From Bacillota bacterium (GTDB lineage: Bacteria; Bacillota; Bacilli; Lactobacillales; Streptococcaceae), in assembly GCA_021781855.1 (NCBI GenBank), contig JAJXWC010000134.1, positions 1 to 6,357 of the forward strand: a DNA stretch of 6,357 nt, in the 5' to 3' direction. The position numbers were made by a program, and so were the translations under genes. The notes beneath the pieces were generated by a model. The model had not been told where the DNA came from, made no database searches, and was given only the letters and a program-made list of their open reading frames with translations. Shown here piece after piece: positions 1 through 6,040 of the stretch (positions are counted from its first letter, which is position 1; each line of letters begins with the position of its first letter).

Positions 1-1
1 A

Positions 2-514
2 GTGTTCGGCATCAAAGTTGGAACCATGACGACGATTCATAGTTATACAGGAGACCAAATGCTTCTTGACGGTCCTCATCGTGGCGGTGATTTTAGACGG
101 GCGCGGGCTGCTGCAGTTAATACAGTACCTGCTTCCAGTGGTGCTGCAAAAGCAATCGGCTTGGTATTGCCAGAGTTGAATGGCTTACTCAAAGGACATG
201 CTCAGCGTGTGGCAACGCCGACAGGTTCATTGACCGAATTGGTAAGTGTAGTGAAGCAGCCTGTAACGGTTGATGAGGTCAATGCAGCGATGAAGCAATA
301 TGAGACTGAAAGTTTTGCTTACACTGATGAGCAAATTGTTTCTAGTGATATCATCGGCGATACGCACGGCTCCATTTTTGATGCGACGCAAACGGAAGTG
401 ACGACAGACGGTGAGACTTATCTGGTCAAGACAGTTGCTTGGTATGACAATGAAATGAGTTTCACAGCTCAGCTTGTACGTACTTTGGAATATTTTGCAA
501 AGATTGCCAAATGA
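2..514 (+). CDS. gap: Glyceraldehyde-3-phosphate dehydrogenase, C-terminal part (5' end outside window)
   Basis: Glycolytic enzyme that oxidises and phosphorylates glyceraldehyde-3-phosphate with NAD(P)+ in the cytoplasm. Only the last 170 codons are present. The GTG at position 2 is an internal Val codon, not a start, and the catalytic Cys lies upstream of the window. Visible family landmarks (numbered from the first full codon) are the catalytic His13 in TTIHSYTGDQ, the DGPHRGGD segment 23-30, the phosphate-site SSGAAKA 45-51, Arg69 in QRVATPTGS, and Asn150 in WYDNEMS, which positions the nicotinamide. Two usually conserved spots differ: SSGAAKA instead of STGAAKA, and RVAT where RVP is common. 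Arginine codons include CGG (97-105 region), unusual for a very highly expressed lactococcal gene. This suggests a secondary GAPDH paralogue (GapB-like) rather than the main enzyme; that is inference. A terminator follows at 568-602. Confidence 0.95.
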   Translation: MFGIKVGTMTTIHSYTGDQMLLDGPHRGGDFRRARAAAVNTVPASSGAAKAIGLVLPELNGLLKGHAQRVATPTGSLTELVSVVKQPVTVDEVNAAMKQYETESFAYTDEQIVSSDIIGDTHGSIFDATQTEVTTDGETYLVKTVAWYDNEMSFTAQLVRTLEYFAKIAK

Positions 515-523
515 TTTTCTTAG

Positions 524-541
524 CTTTCATGAATTTGAGGT
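524..541 (+). repeat. Intergenic repeat segment R3, copy after gap
   Basis: CTTTCATGAATTTGAGGT aligns with 6089-6107, differing by one single-base gap and one A/G change. It starts 9 nt after the gap stop codon. Confidence 0.45.
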
Positions 542-567
542 GTGTTTTCGCAGTAGCTAACTGCACT

Positions 568-602
568 AAAAAGGAGATTTCAAAACAGAAATCTTCTTTT
601 TT
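568..602 (+). terminator. Rho-independent terminator after gap
   Basis: AAAAAGGAGATTT (568-580) pairs with AAATCTTCTTTTT (589-601) across an 8-nt loop, giving 13 pairs with one G-U wobble. The right arm ends in a T-rich run. The A-rich left arm means it could also work weakly on the minus strand. It begins 53 nt after the gap stop codon. Confidence 0.8.
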
Positions 603-732
603 AAGCTTGAAGGGAGGTGGCTGATGCTTTTTCCCCACTAATAAAGTATTTACTTCAATTCCATTTGTGGCTGTAGGACACAACACAAATCTGATTGGCT
701 GACAAGGTTGTTGTAAAGAGGTGAGGACTTAG

Positions 733-746
733 TACGTATTGCTGAG
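733..746 (+). repeat. Intergenic repeat segment R2, most divergent copy
   Basis: TACGTATTGCTGAG fits the loose R2 pattern yACGnAyTGCTga and is preceded by AAAGAGG (715-721), as the copy at 2020 is (2008-2014). It is weak on its own. Confidence 0.3.
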
Positions 747-768
747 AAAAAACTGCTCTGACAGTTTT
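747..768 (-). terminator. Rho-independent terminator after def
   Basis: Read on the minus strand, AAAACTG (768-762), a 6-nt loop TCAGAG and CAGTTTT (755-749) form a 7-bp stem ending in a six-T run (752-747). It starts 18 nt after the def stop codon. A second AAAAAACTG at 784-776 on the same strand can compete for the same right arm as a 9-bp stem with a 20-nt loop, so two mutually exclusive hairpins are possible. Together with the gap terminator it separates the convergent genes. Confidence 0.75.
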
Positions 769-786
769 GTCAAAACAGTTTTTTGG

Positions 787-1413
787 TTATTGGATAACAA
801 GCATTCCTTCTTTAATCGCCCAAGGCTGTTCAGGATTAATGTGGTCATAGAACATGATACCATTGGTATGGTCAATTTCGTGCTGAACACACATGGATTC
901 GAAATTCTTCAGACGGATTTTGTGTTTCTCACCATTCTTGTCAAAATATTCAACAGTAACGCGAGCGTGACGAACAACAAATCCTGGAACTTCGCGGTCA
1001 ACAGACAAGCAACCTTCGCCACTTTCAAGAGCAGCTTCTTGCACGGAATGGCTGACGATTTTAGCGTTATACATGATTTCTTGAAGTTTGTAAGCTTCGC
1101 TTGGTGTAATTTCATTGCCGTTTTCATCGGTTTCCGGGTCATTCGGCACGAGAACAGCGATGACCTTTTTGAGGATGCCAAGCTGATTTGCTGCAAGGCC
1201 AACGCCCCCGCGCAAGCCCATTTTTTCAGACATCACGGGGTCTTGTGAATGGTGAAGAAATTGAAGCATTTTCTCACCGAGAATGATATCCTCGTCAGAC
1301 AATGGAAAAAGCACCTCATCAGCTACTTGACGCAAGGTTGGATAACCTTCACGGACGATATCGTCCATGTCAATGAGGTGCGCAGCTTTAGTTAAATTTT
1401 CTTGTATAGACAT
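787..1413 (-). CDS. def: Peptide deformylase, type 2 (Gram-positive class)
   Basis: Metalloenzyme that removes the formyl group from the initiator methionine of nascent proteins, acting in the cytoplasm near the ribosome exit. The 208-aa product carries all three signature motifs: motif I GGVGLAANQLG (69-79), motif II EGCLS (133-137) and motif III QHEIDH (177-182). Cys135, His178 and His182 are the expected metal ligands and Glu179 the catalytic base. The length above 200 aa, the EGCLS form of motif II and the insertion between motifs I and II (about 90-115) fit the Gram-positive type 2 class. The ATG at 1413-1411 is supported by an AAGGA Shine-Dalgarno at 1427-1423 (9-nt spacer). The gene is monocistronic in this window: its own promoter overlaps that of the divergent Nudix gene and its terminator lies at 747-768. 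No expected catalytic residue is missing. Confidence 0.97.
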   Translation of the reverse strand: MSIQENLTKAAHLIDMDDIVREGYPTLRQVADEVLFPLSDEDIILGEKMLQFLHHSQDPVMSEKMGLRGGVGLAANQLGILKKVIAVLVPNDPETDENGNEITPSEAYKLQEIMYNAKIVSHSVQEAALESGEGCLSVDREVPGFVVRHARVTVEYFDKNGEKHKIRLKNFESMCVQHEIDHTNGIMFYDHINPEQPWAIKEGMLVIQ

Positions 1414-1434
1414 ATTTTTTATTCCTTGAATTTT

Positions 1435-1456
1435 TGGTATATAAATAATTATACCA
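1435..1456. promoter_or_regulatory. Inverted repeat over the def -10 and start site (possible operator)
   Basis: TGGTATA (1435-1441) and TATACCA (1450-1456) are perfect 7-bp inverted arms separated by 8 bp. One arm overlaps the def extended -10 and the other the expected transcription start. It could be an operator, or a by-product of AT-rich promoter sequence; the regulator is unknown. Confidence 0.3.
1448..1456 (-). promoter_or_regulatory. Extended -10 promoter for def
   Basis: On the minus strand TGGTATAAT (1456-1448) is a perfect -10 hexamer with an extended TGn. No good -35 lies 17 bp upstream (CATTTT at 1476-1471), as is common for extended -10 promoters. The predicted start near 1441 gives a leader of about 28 nt to the def ATG. 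Confidence 0.65.
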
Positions 1457-1474
1457 TATTTTTGAGGTTAAAAA

Positions 1475-1483
1475 TGGTAAAAT
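1475..1483 (+). promoter_or_regulatory. Extended -10 promoter for the Nudix hydrolase gene
   Basis: TGGTAAAAT (1475-1483) is an extended -10 (TAAAAT, 5 of 6) without a clear -35. A start near 1490 would leave a leader of about 25 nt before the ATG at 1515, and only about 7 nt before the ATG at 1497. An alternative pair, TTGAGG (1462-1467) with TATTAG (1486-1491) at 18 bp, is weaker. Confidence 0.5.
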
Positions 1484-1514
1484 TGTATTAGAGAAAATGT
1501 CGAGGAACACAAGA

Positions 1515-1961
1515 ATGAAAAAATACCGTCAAAATGTTGCTGCAATCATCATAAACGCAGAAAGAAAAATTTGGATTGGAGAACGAATTGATAAACTTGC
1601 TTGGGGCTTTGCGCAAGGCGGAATTGATGAAGGGGAGACTGACGAAATGGCATTGCGACGCGAAATGTTGGAAGAACTTGCGACCAATGATTTTGACATT
1701 ATTGCCAAATATCCTGGCACGCTCAAGTATGACTTTCCAGCGGGTATGGAATTTCCGACTTGGACTTATGCTGGTCAGGAACAGCAGTATTTTTTGCTGA
1801 GACTTCACGAGAATGCTCAGATTGACATTGAAAAAAATGACCACGAATTTGCTCAGTACAAATTTTTGCAATTTGACGAACTTGTCAAATTGGATTTTGG
1901 ATTTAAGAATGAGGTTTATCGAAAAGCATTAGAATATTTTAAGCCGATTATTTTGGGATAA
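1515..1961 (+). CDS. Nudix hydrolase, RppH/NudH-like (probable RNA pyrophosphohydrolase or dinucleoside polyphosphatase)
   Basis: Members of this family hydrolyse pyrophosphate bonds in nucleoside diphosphate compounds; RppH enzymes convert triphosphate RNA 5' ends to monophosphates and so start mRNA decay. In the 148-aa product the Nudix box runs from Gly35 to Thr57: G35-x5-E41-x7-R49-E50-x2-E53-E54. Metal-binding Glu residues are intact, but the usual late Gly is Ala56. RppH-like features are YRQNVAA near the N-terminus, W30 followed by AQGGID (WQFPQGG in RppH), GQEQQYFLL (88-95), EFAQYKF (111-117) and FKNEVYRKAL near the end. Together these point to RppH/NudH rather than MutT or Bacillus RppH. 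I chose the ATG at 1515 because GAGGAA (1502-1507) sits at the right distance; the ATG at 1497 lacks a good ribosome site. The substrate is inferred. Confidence 0.88.
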   Translation: MKKYRQNVAAIIINAERKIWIGERIDKLAWGFAQGGIDEGETDEMALRREMLEELATNDFDIIAKYPGTLKYDFPAGMEFPTWTYAGQEQQYFLLRLHENAQIDIEKNDHEFAQYKFLQFDELVKLDFGFKNEVYRKALEYFKPIILG

Positions 1962-2019
1962 AAGGTCATGCTATCCTATATTTCACTGAAATAAAGCGAA
2001 TCAGCACAAAGAGGATTAA

Positions 2020-2033
2020 CACGCACTGCTGAA
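2020..2033 (+). repeat. Intergenic repeat segment R2, copy upstream of uvrB
   Basis: CACGCACTGCTGAA is identical over 14 nt to 6226-6239. Both are preceded by ACAAAG (2006-2011 and 6209-6214) and followed by a TAAA-containing stretch. Confidence 0.6.
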
Positions 2034-2059
2034 TAAATAATGAAGCGATAATTTGCTGG

Positions 2060-2091
2060 TATTGTCGGCAATAGTGCAATCAGCTTGATTG
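2060..2091. promoter_or_regulatory. Two adjacent inverted repeats upstream of uvrB
   Basis: TATTG-tcgg-CAATA (2060-2073) and CAATCA-gct-TGATTG (2077-2091) are small perfect palindromes 55-86 bp before the uvrB ATG. They could be operator half-sites (for example an SOS-type control of uvrB) or RNA hairpins. I do not recognise a known LexA/HdiR consensus. No clear -35/-10 pair is visible for uvrB; TATTAT at 2116-2121 is the best -10 and has no well-spaced -35. Confidence 0.25.
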
Positions 2092-2145
2092 AGCAGTTAT
2101 AAGGTATTTTGGGAGTATTATATCAGAAAGAAGAAAGAAGAATAA

Positions 2146-4137
2146 ATGACCATAGAACGTATCACTACCAACAAATTTGACCTTGTCAGTAAATACAGTC
2201 CAGCAGGTGACCAGCCGGAAGCCATTGAGGCACTTGTAGAGAATATTGAAAATGGCGAAAAAGCACAAATTCTTATGGGAGCGACAGGGACAGGAAAAAC
2301 TTACACGATGAGTCAAGTCATCGCCAGAACAGGAAAACCGACTTTGGTTATGGCGCACAATAAAACGCTTGCTGGACAGCTTTACAGCGAGTTCAAGGAG
2401 TTTTTTCCCAACAATGCTGTTGAATATTTTGTCAGCTATTATGATTATTATCAGCCAGAAGCCTATGTGCCGTCTTCTGACACCTATATTGAAAAAGACA
2501 GCTCAGTCAATGACGAGATTGATAAATTGCGTCACAGCGCAACCAGTAGCCTTTTAGAGCGCAATGACGTGATTGTCGTTGCCTCGGTTTCTTGTATTTA
2601 TGGTCTGGGTTCGCCTAAAGAATATAGCGACAGTGTTGTTTCGCTTCGTCCAGGACAAGAAATTTCTCGTGACAAGTTGCTTAATGAACTAGTCGGTATC
2701 CAATTTGAACGCAATGATATTGATTTTCAGCGCGGACGTTTCCGTGTGCGTGGCGATGTGGTTGAAATTTTCCCTGCTAGTCGGGATGAACATGCCTTTC
2801 GTGTCGAATTTTTCGGAGATGAAATTGACCGTATCCGTGAAATCGAAGTGTTAACGGGTCAGGTTATTTCAGATGTGGACCATCTTGCAATTTTTCCTGC
2901 AACGCACTTTATGACTAATGATGAACGTATGGAAGAATCCATTGCCAATATTGAATCGGAACTGCAACAGCAACTCAAAGTTTTTCGAGATGAAGGCAAA
3001 TTATTAGAAGCCCAACGACTTGAACAGCGAACCAATTACGATATCGAAATGCTTCGTGAAATGGGTTATTGTTCAGGAGTCGAAAATTATTCACGTCACA
3101 TGGATGGAAGAAGCGAAGGAGAGCCTCCATATACGCTGCTTGATTTCTTTCCTGATGACTTTATGATTATGATTGACGAAAGTCACATGACGATGGGGCA
3201 AGTAAAAGGCATGTACAATGGAGACCGTGCACGTAAGGATATGCTAGTTAATTACGGTTTTCGTTTGCCTTCTGCATTGGATAATCGTCCGCTCAAACGC
3301 GAAGAATTTGAAAGTCATGTTCATCAAATTGTTTACGTTTCGGCAACACCTGGCGATTATGAACGTGAGCAGACCGATACGATTGTTGAGCAAATTATTC
3401 GCCCGACAGGACTTTTAGACCCTGAAATTGAAGTACGTCCAAGTATGGGGCAAATTGATGACTTGCTCGGTGAGATTAATGCACGTGTGGAGAAAAATGA
3501 GCGAGTCTTTGTTACGACCTTAACCAAGAAAATGGCAGAAGATTTGACCGCTTATTTCAAAGAAATGGGCGTAAAAGTCAAGTATATGCACAGCGACATT
3601 AAAACGCTTGAACGAACAGAAATTATTCGTGATTTACGTTTGGGGAATTTTGATGTGCTTGTTGGGATTAATCTTTTACGTGAAGGAATTGATGTACCAG
3701 AAGTCTCGCTCGTTGCTATCTTAGATGCGGATAAGGAAGGCTTTTTACGTAATGAGCGCGGTCTGATTCAGACCATTGGACGAGCAGCCAGAAATTCCAA
3801 CGGTAAAGTCATTATGTATGGTGACACAATGACGCAGTCCATGCAGCGTGCGATTGATGAAACGGCTAGAAGACGTGAAATTCAGATGAAGTACAACGAA
3901 GAACACGGAATAGTGCCGAAAACGATTGTAAAAGAAATTCGCGACCTCATCTCCATCACTAAGAAATCAGCTACAGGAGAGCTAGAAGAAGTCAACGCTG
4001 AAGAAATGACGAAAAAAGAACGCAAGGCATTGGTCAAAAAACTTGAAAAAGAAATGGCTGAAGCAGCAAGCGCGCTGGATTTTGAAGGGGCTGCACAGTT
4101 GCGTGACATGATTTTAGAAATTCGGGCAATGGACTGA
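2146..4137 (+). CDS. uvrB: Excinuclease ABC subunit B (UvrB)
   Basis: Central helicase-like subunit of bacterial nucleotide excision repair. It is loaded on damaged DNA by UvrA, verifies the lesion and recruits UvrC for the incisions. The 663-aa length is typical. Visible parts are Walker A GATGTGKT (45-52); the damage-probing beta-hairpin with tyrosines 98, 99, 101, 102 and 107, matching the B. caldotenax Y-Y-x-Y-Y-x4-Y pattern; the DESH Walker B (344-347); SAT motif III (399-401); GINLLREGIDVPEVSL (507-522); QTIGRAARN motif VI (542-550); and a C-terminal UVR domain (about 623-658) that binds UvrC. The ATG at 2146 follows AGAAAGAAG (2132-2140), a purine-rich partial Shine-Dalgarno lacking GGAGG. 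The N-terminus lines up with homologues, supporting this start. No terminator follows; the next gene starts 11 bp after the stop codon. Confidence 0.98.
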   Translation: MTIERITTNKFDLVSKYSPAGDQPEAIEALVENIENGEKAQILMGATGTGKTYTMSQVIARTGKPTLVMAHNKTLAGQLYSEFKEFFPNNAVEYFVSYYDYYQPEAYVPSSDTYIEKDSSVNDEIDKLRHSATSSLLERNDVIVVASVSCIYGLGSPKEYSDSVVSLRPGQEISRDKLLNELVGIQFERNDIDFQRGRFRVRGDVVEIFPASRDEHAFRVEFFGDEIDRIREIEVLTGQVISDVDHLAIFPATHFMTNDERMEESIANIESELQQQLKVFRDEGKLLEAQRLEQRTNYDIEMLREMGYCSGVENYSRHMDGRSEGEPPYTLLDFFPDDFMIMIDESHMTMGQVKGMYNGDRARKDMLVNYGFRLPSALDNRPLKREEFESHVHQIVYVSATPGDYEREQTDTIVEQIIRPTGLLDPEIEVRPSMGQIDDLLGEINARVEKNERVFVTTLTKKMAEDLTAYFKEMGVKVKYMHSDIKTLERTEIIRDLRLGNFDVLVGINLLREGIDVPEVSLVAILDADKEGFLRNERGLIQTIGRAARNSNGKVIMYGDTMTQSMQRAIDETARRREIQMKYNEEHGIVPKTIVKEIRDLISITKKSATGELEEVNAEEMTKKERKALVKKLEKEMAEAASALDFEGAAQLRDMILEIRAMD

Positions 4138-4148
4138 GAGAAAAAGTG

Positions 4149-4940
4149 ATGAGAGCAAGAATTAAGAAAGATGGAGATGTTGAAATAACAGATACAGGGC
4201 TCTATATCAAGCGAGAAAAGTATATTGAACAAAAAGCAAAGGTGCAAATCGCTATGTGGATTTTACTTGCACCATTTCTTGTTTTTTATGCATATATGAT
4301 TTTGGGAATTGGTGCCTCAATGCCCTTCGTAATTGGTGGAACAGCTGTTCTTTTGCTGCTTGCAACTTTTTGCGGTTTGGATTTAGTTAAGCGCTGGGTT
4401 GCTCGACAAGATGCAAAAGTCGGGATTGATGATAATTCAGAAAAAAACCTACTGTTTCAGCTTCCCAAAGGCAAAACCGCTTATAAATTGGCTTTTGAAA
4501 ATGGCGTTTTGACTTGGTATCCTTTTTTAAATCGTTCGACACATCTTGAAATTAATCAAGCGGATATTTTGCAACTTGATTTTGGTTGGGGAATTATTGA
4601 AAGTTGGCTACGGGATAAAGGAATGACCTGGAAAGAAAATGATGTTTTCCCGAGTGCTGCTAATGGGGCTGTCGGTGGCATAGTTCTACCTTTTACACGT
4701 GAAATAGAAGGCGGCTGGATTAATGTTCAGCTCAAAAACGAGCCGCTTAAATCGCATTGGATTGATGCCCCAGAAAATTGGATTAAGTCAAGTAGCGCTG
4801 AAATTTGTGAGGGACGACAACTTTTAATCACGAAGGGCTTTGATGTAAGTTTCAAAGATTTAAAGACAATAGGCATTACTTTTTCTGAAAAATTTAATTT
4901 ACCAGTCAGATATGAGGGGAAAGAAATTGACTGGAAATGA
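4149..4940 (+). CDS. Hypothetical membrane protein, two TM helices plus soluble C-terminal domain
   Basis: I do not recognise this protein. From the ATG at 4149 it has 263 residues: a charged N-terminus with several Lys and Arg (1-31), two hydrophobic helices at about 32-54 and 59-78 joined by a very short turn, a positive KRWVAR segment (81-86) suggesting both ends are cytoplasmic, then about 165 soluble residues that look beta-rich and hold many Trp (for example 123, 147, 153, 161, 190, 204, 211, 262). A hairpin anchor followed by a beta domain recalls bacterial PH-like or YcxB-type membrane proteins, but I see no diagnostic motif. GAGAG (4136-4140), overlapping the uvrB stop, is an 8-nt-spaced ribosome site for the ATG; a GTG at 4146 is possible but closer. 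It is probably co-transcribed with uvrB; a role in repair is not implied. Confidence 0.85.
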   Translation: MRARIKKDGDVEITDTGLYIKREKYIEQKAKVQIAMWILLAPFLVFYAYMILGIGASMPFVIGGTAVLLLLATFCGLDLVKRWVARQDAKVGIDDNSEKNLLFQLPKGKTAYKLAFENGVLTWYPFLNRSTHLEINQADILQLDFGWGIIESWLRDKGMTWKENDVFPSAANGAVGGIVLPFTREIEGGWINVQLKNEPLKSHWIDAPENWIKSSSAEICEGRQLLITKGFDVSFKDLKTIGITFSEKFNLPVRYEGKEIDWK

Positions 4941-4957
4941 AACAGGGGCTTGTTCAT

Positions 4958-4977
4958 TGGGAGCTAATTCGTCCAGT
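4958..4977 (+). repeat. Intergenic repeat segment R1, copy 1
   Basis: TGGGAGCTAATTCGTCCAGT matches 6041-6060 at 18 of 20 positions. It begins 17 nt after the stop codon of the upstream gene, nearly the same offset as copy 2 (16 nt). Confidence 0.7.
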
Positions 4978-5029
4978 ATATCACTGTAGAGACCAAGTAT
5001 TAACCACTTTACAAGCCTAAATAGCGCAG

Positions 5030-5048
5030 CACGGATTGCTAGGATAAA
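5030..5048 (+). repeat. Intergenic repeat segment R2, divergent copy
   Basis: CACGGATTGCTAGGATAAA resembles the R2 segments at 2020-2033 and 6226-6239 (CACGCACTGCTGAA followed by a TAAA-containing stretch). It lies downstream of R1 in the same order as in the 6025-6250 gap. Confidence 0.45.
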
Positions 5049-5075
5049 TTTTGTTTTAAAAAGTCAGTTATTGAA

Positions 5076-5104
5076 AGGAAAATCCCAATTTTAGGGATTT
5101 TTTT
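5076..5104 (+). terminator. Rho-independent terminator of the uvrB/membrane-protein unit
   Basis: AAAATCCC (5079-5086) pairs with GGGATTTT (5094-5101) around a 7-nt loop. The stem can be lengthened by G-U and A-U pairs to 5076/5104, and an uninterrupted T run covers 5098-5104. Only three G-C pairs are present, but the form is typical of lactococci. Confidence 0.75.
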
Positions 5105-5169
5105 GATAAAAATTCATATTTATGTATAAAAATACTTGACAAAGCTAAAAAATAATGTATAATTATTCT
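5103..5169. promoter_or_regulatory. Three ARG-box-like palindromes (candidate ArgR/AhrC operators)
   Basis: The ARG-box pattern is TGnAT-W4-ATnCA. Site 1 (5103-5116) is TTGAT-AAAA-ATTCA, with one perfect half. Site 2 (5123-5136) is TGTAT-AAAA-ATACT, ending on the first base of the -35. Site 3 (5156-5169) is TGTAT-AATT-ATTCT, covering the -10. Centres are about 20 and 33 bp apart, roughly two and three helical turns. Placement over the promoter would fit repression. The local AT-richness makes chance matches possible. Confidence 0.45.
5136..5163 (+). promoter_or_regulatory. Sigma-A-type promoter of the solute-binding protein gene
   Basis: A perfect -35 TTGACA (5136-5141) and perfect -10 TATAAT (5158-5163) are 16 bp apart. 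The start should fall near 5170, giving a leader of about 36 nt. It is the strongest promoter in the window by consensus match. Confidence 0.9.
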
Positions 5170-5205
5170 TATAAATTAATAAAAATTCAAAAAGAGGAAA
5201 CGAAT

Positions 5206-6024
5206 ATGAAAATCAATAAAATTTTACTTGGAACCTTATTTATCGCAGCAGGACTAACTTTAGCAGCTTGTGGCAATTCACAATCAAGCTCGCAAAATCA
5301 GCTACAAAGTATTAAAAGCAGCGGGACAATGACTGTTGCCTTGTCTGCTGACTATCCTCCATTCGAATATCAAACAATTAAGAACGGAAAAAATGAAATT
5401 GTCGGTTCAGATGTTGACCTTGCTAATGCGATTGGCAAAGCATTAGGAGTAAAAGTTAAAATTAGTAATATGGATTTCAACAATGTTTTGACCAGTGTGG
5501 CATCTGGCAAAGCAGATATTGCGATTTCTGGCATCTCTTATACTCCACAGAGAGCCCAGTCTTATGATTTTTCAACGATTTATTATGATTCTCCGAATGT
5601 TATAATTATTAAAAAATCAGACTTGAATAAATATAAATCATTAAGTGATTTCTCAGGAAAAAACATTGCTGCGCAAAAAGGTTCAATTCAAGAACAAATG
5701 GCACAAACTGAAATTAAGGGAGCCACAGAGGTTTCATTGCCACAGATTGGAGATGAAGTTAATGAACTTAACGCAGGAAAAGTCCAGGGAGCAGTTGTTG
5801 AAAAACTGATTGCTCAAAGTTATATTGAAGCAAATCCTCAGCTAACAATGGCAAATGTTGAAGTACCTGCCCTCACGAAAAATTACGGGATGGCTGTCGC
5901 AATGCCGAAAGGCTCGACGGCTTTGAAAGCCGCTGTTGACAAAGTGATTTCTCAAATGAAATCCGATGGAAGTTTGAATAAATCAATTGAAGATAATTAT
6001 AAATTGTCACAAAATACAAAATGA
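5206..6024 (+). CDS. Amino acid ABC transporter solute-binding lipoprotein (SBP family 3)
   Basis: Extracellular lipid-anchored receptor that captures a polar amino acid and delivers it to an ABC permease. The 272-aa product has a signal peptide with lipobox LAAC (19-22), Cys22 being the lipidated residue, a short Ser/Gln-rich linker, then a family 3 binding domain (about 37-265). Ligand-pocket features are ADYPPFEY (48-55), SGISYTPQRA (109-118) with Arg116 expected to bind the carboxylate, AQKGSIQE (156-163), and Glu199 in GAVVEK where many homologues have Asp. The signature region reads GSDVDLANAIGKALG (67-81), with Ser in place of the usual Phe/Tyr. I chose the ATG at 5206, with AGAGGAAA upstream and the lipoprotein signal right after it; the ATG at 5155 overlaps the -10 box. 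No permease or ATPase gene is seen in the window. ARG-box-like sites suggest a basic amino acid or glutamate (compare lactococcal gltS), but the ligand is inferred. Confidence 0.93.
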   Translation: MKINKILLGTLFIAAGLTLAACGNSQSSSQNQLQSIKSSGTMTVALSADYPPFEYQTIKNGKNEIVGSDVDLANAIGKALGVKVKISNMDFNNVLTSVASGKADIAISGISYTPQRAQSYDFSTIYYDSPNVIIIKKSDLNKYKSLSDFSGKNIAAQKGSIQEQMAQTEIKGATEVSLPQIGDEVNELNAGKVQGAVVEKLIAQSYIEANPQLTMANVEVPALTKNYGMAVAMPKGSTALKAAVDKVISQMKSDGSLNKSIEDNYKLSQNTK

Positions 6025-6040
6025 AGCAAAAAATAATTGG

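Noticed and set aside
462..686. 74-codon minus-strand frame over the end of gap
   Set aside because: It overlaps the conserved GAPDH C-terminus and runs through the gap terminator; no ribosome site or family resemblance.
515..786. Possible CRISPR array or tandem repeats in the spacer regions
   Set aside because: The repeats seen are single dispersed copies far apart with variable sequence, not regularly spaced direct repeats.
739..1248. 169-codon open frame on the plus strand
   Set aside because: It lies antisense to def, which has all three deformylase motifs; it also starts inside the def terminator and has no recognisable domain.
1497..1514. Upstream ATG that would add six residues to the Nudix protein
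   Set aside because: It is about 7 nt from the predicted transcription start and has no good ribosome site, while GAGGAA is well placed for the ATG at 1515.
2080..2358. 92-codon minus-strand frame over the uvrB start
   Set aside because: Antisense to the Walker A region of uvrB, with no promoter or ribosome site seen.
3882..4247. 121-codon minus-strand frame spanning the uvrB end
   Set aside because: It is antisense to the UVR domain of UvrB and the start of the next gene; Ser-rich low-complexity translation typical of a shadow frame.
5155..5205. Upstream ATG that would add 17 residues to the solute-binding protein
   Set aside because: It overlaps the -10 box, lies before the expected transcription start, and would bury the lipoprotein signal peptide.
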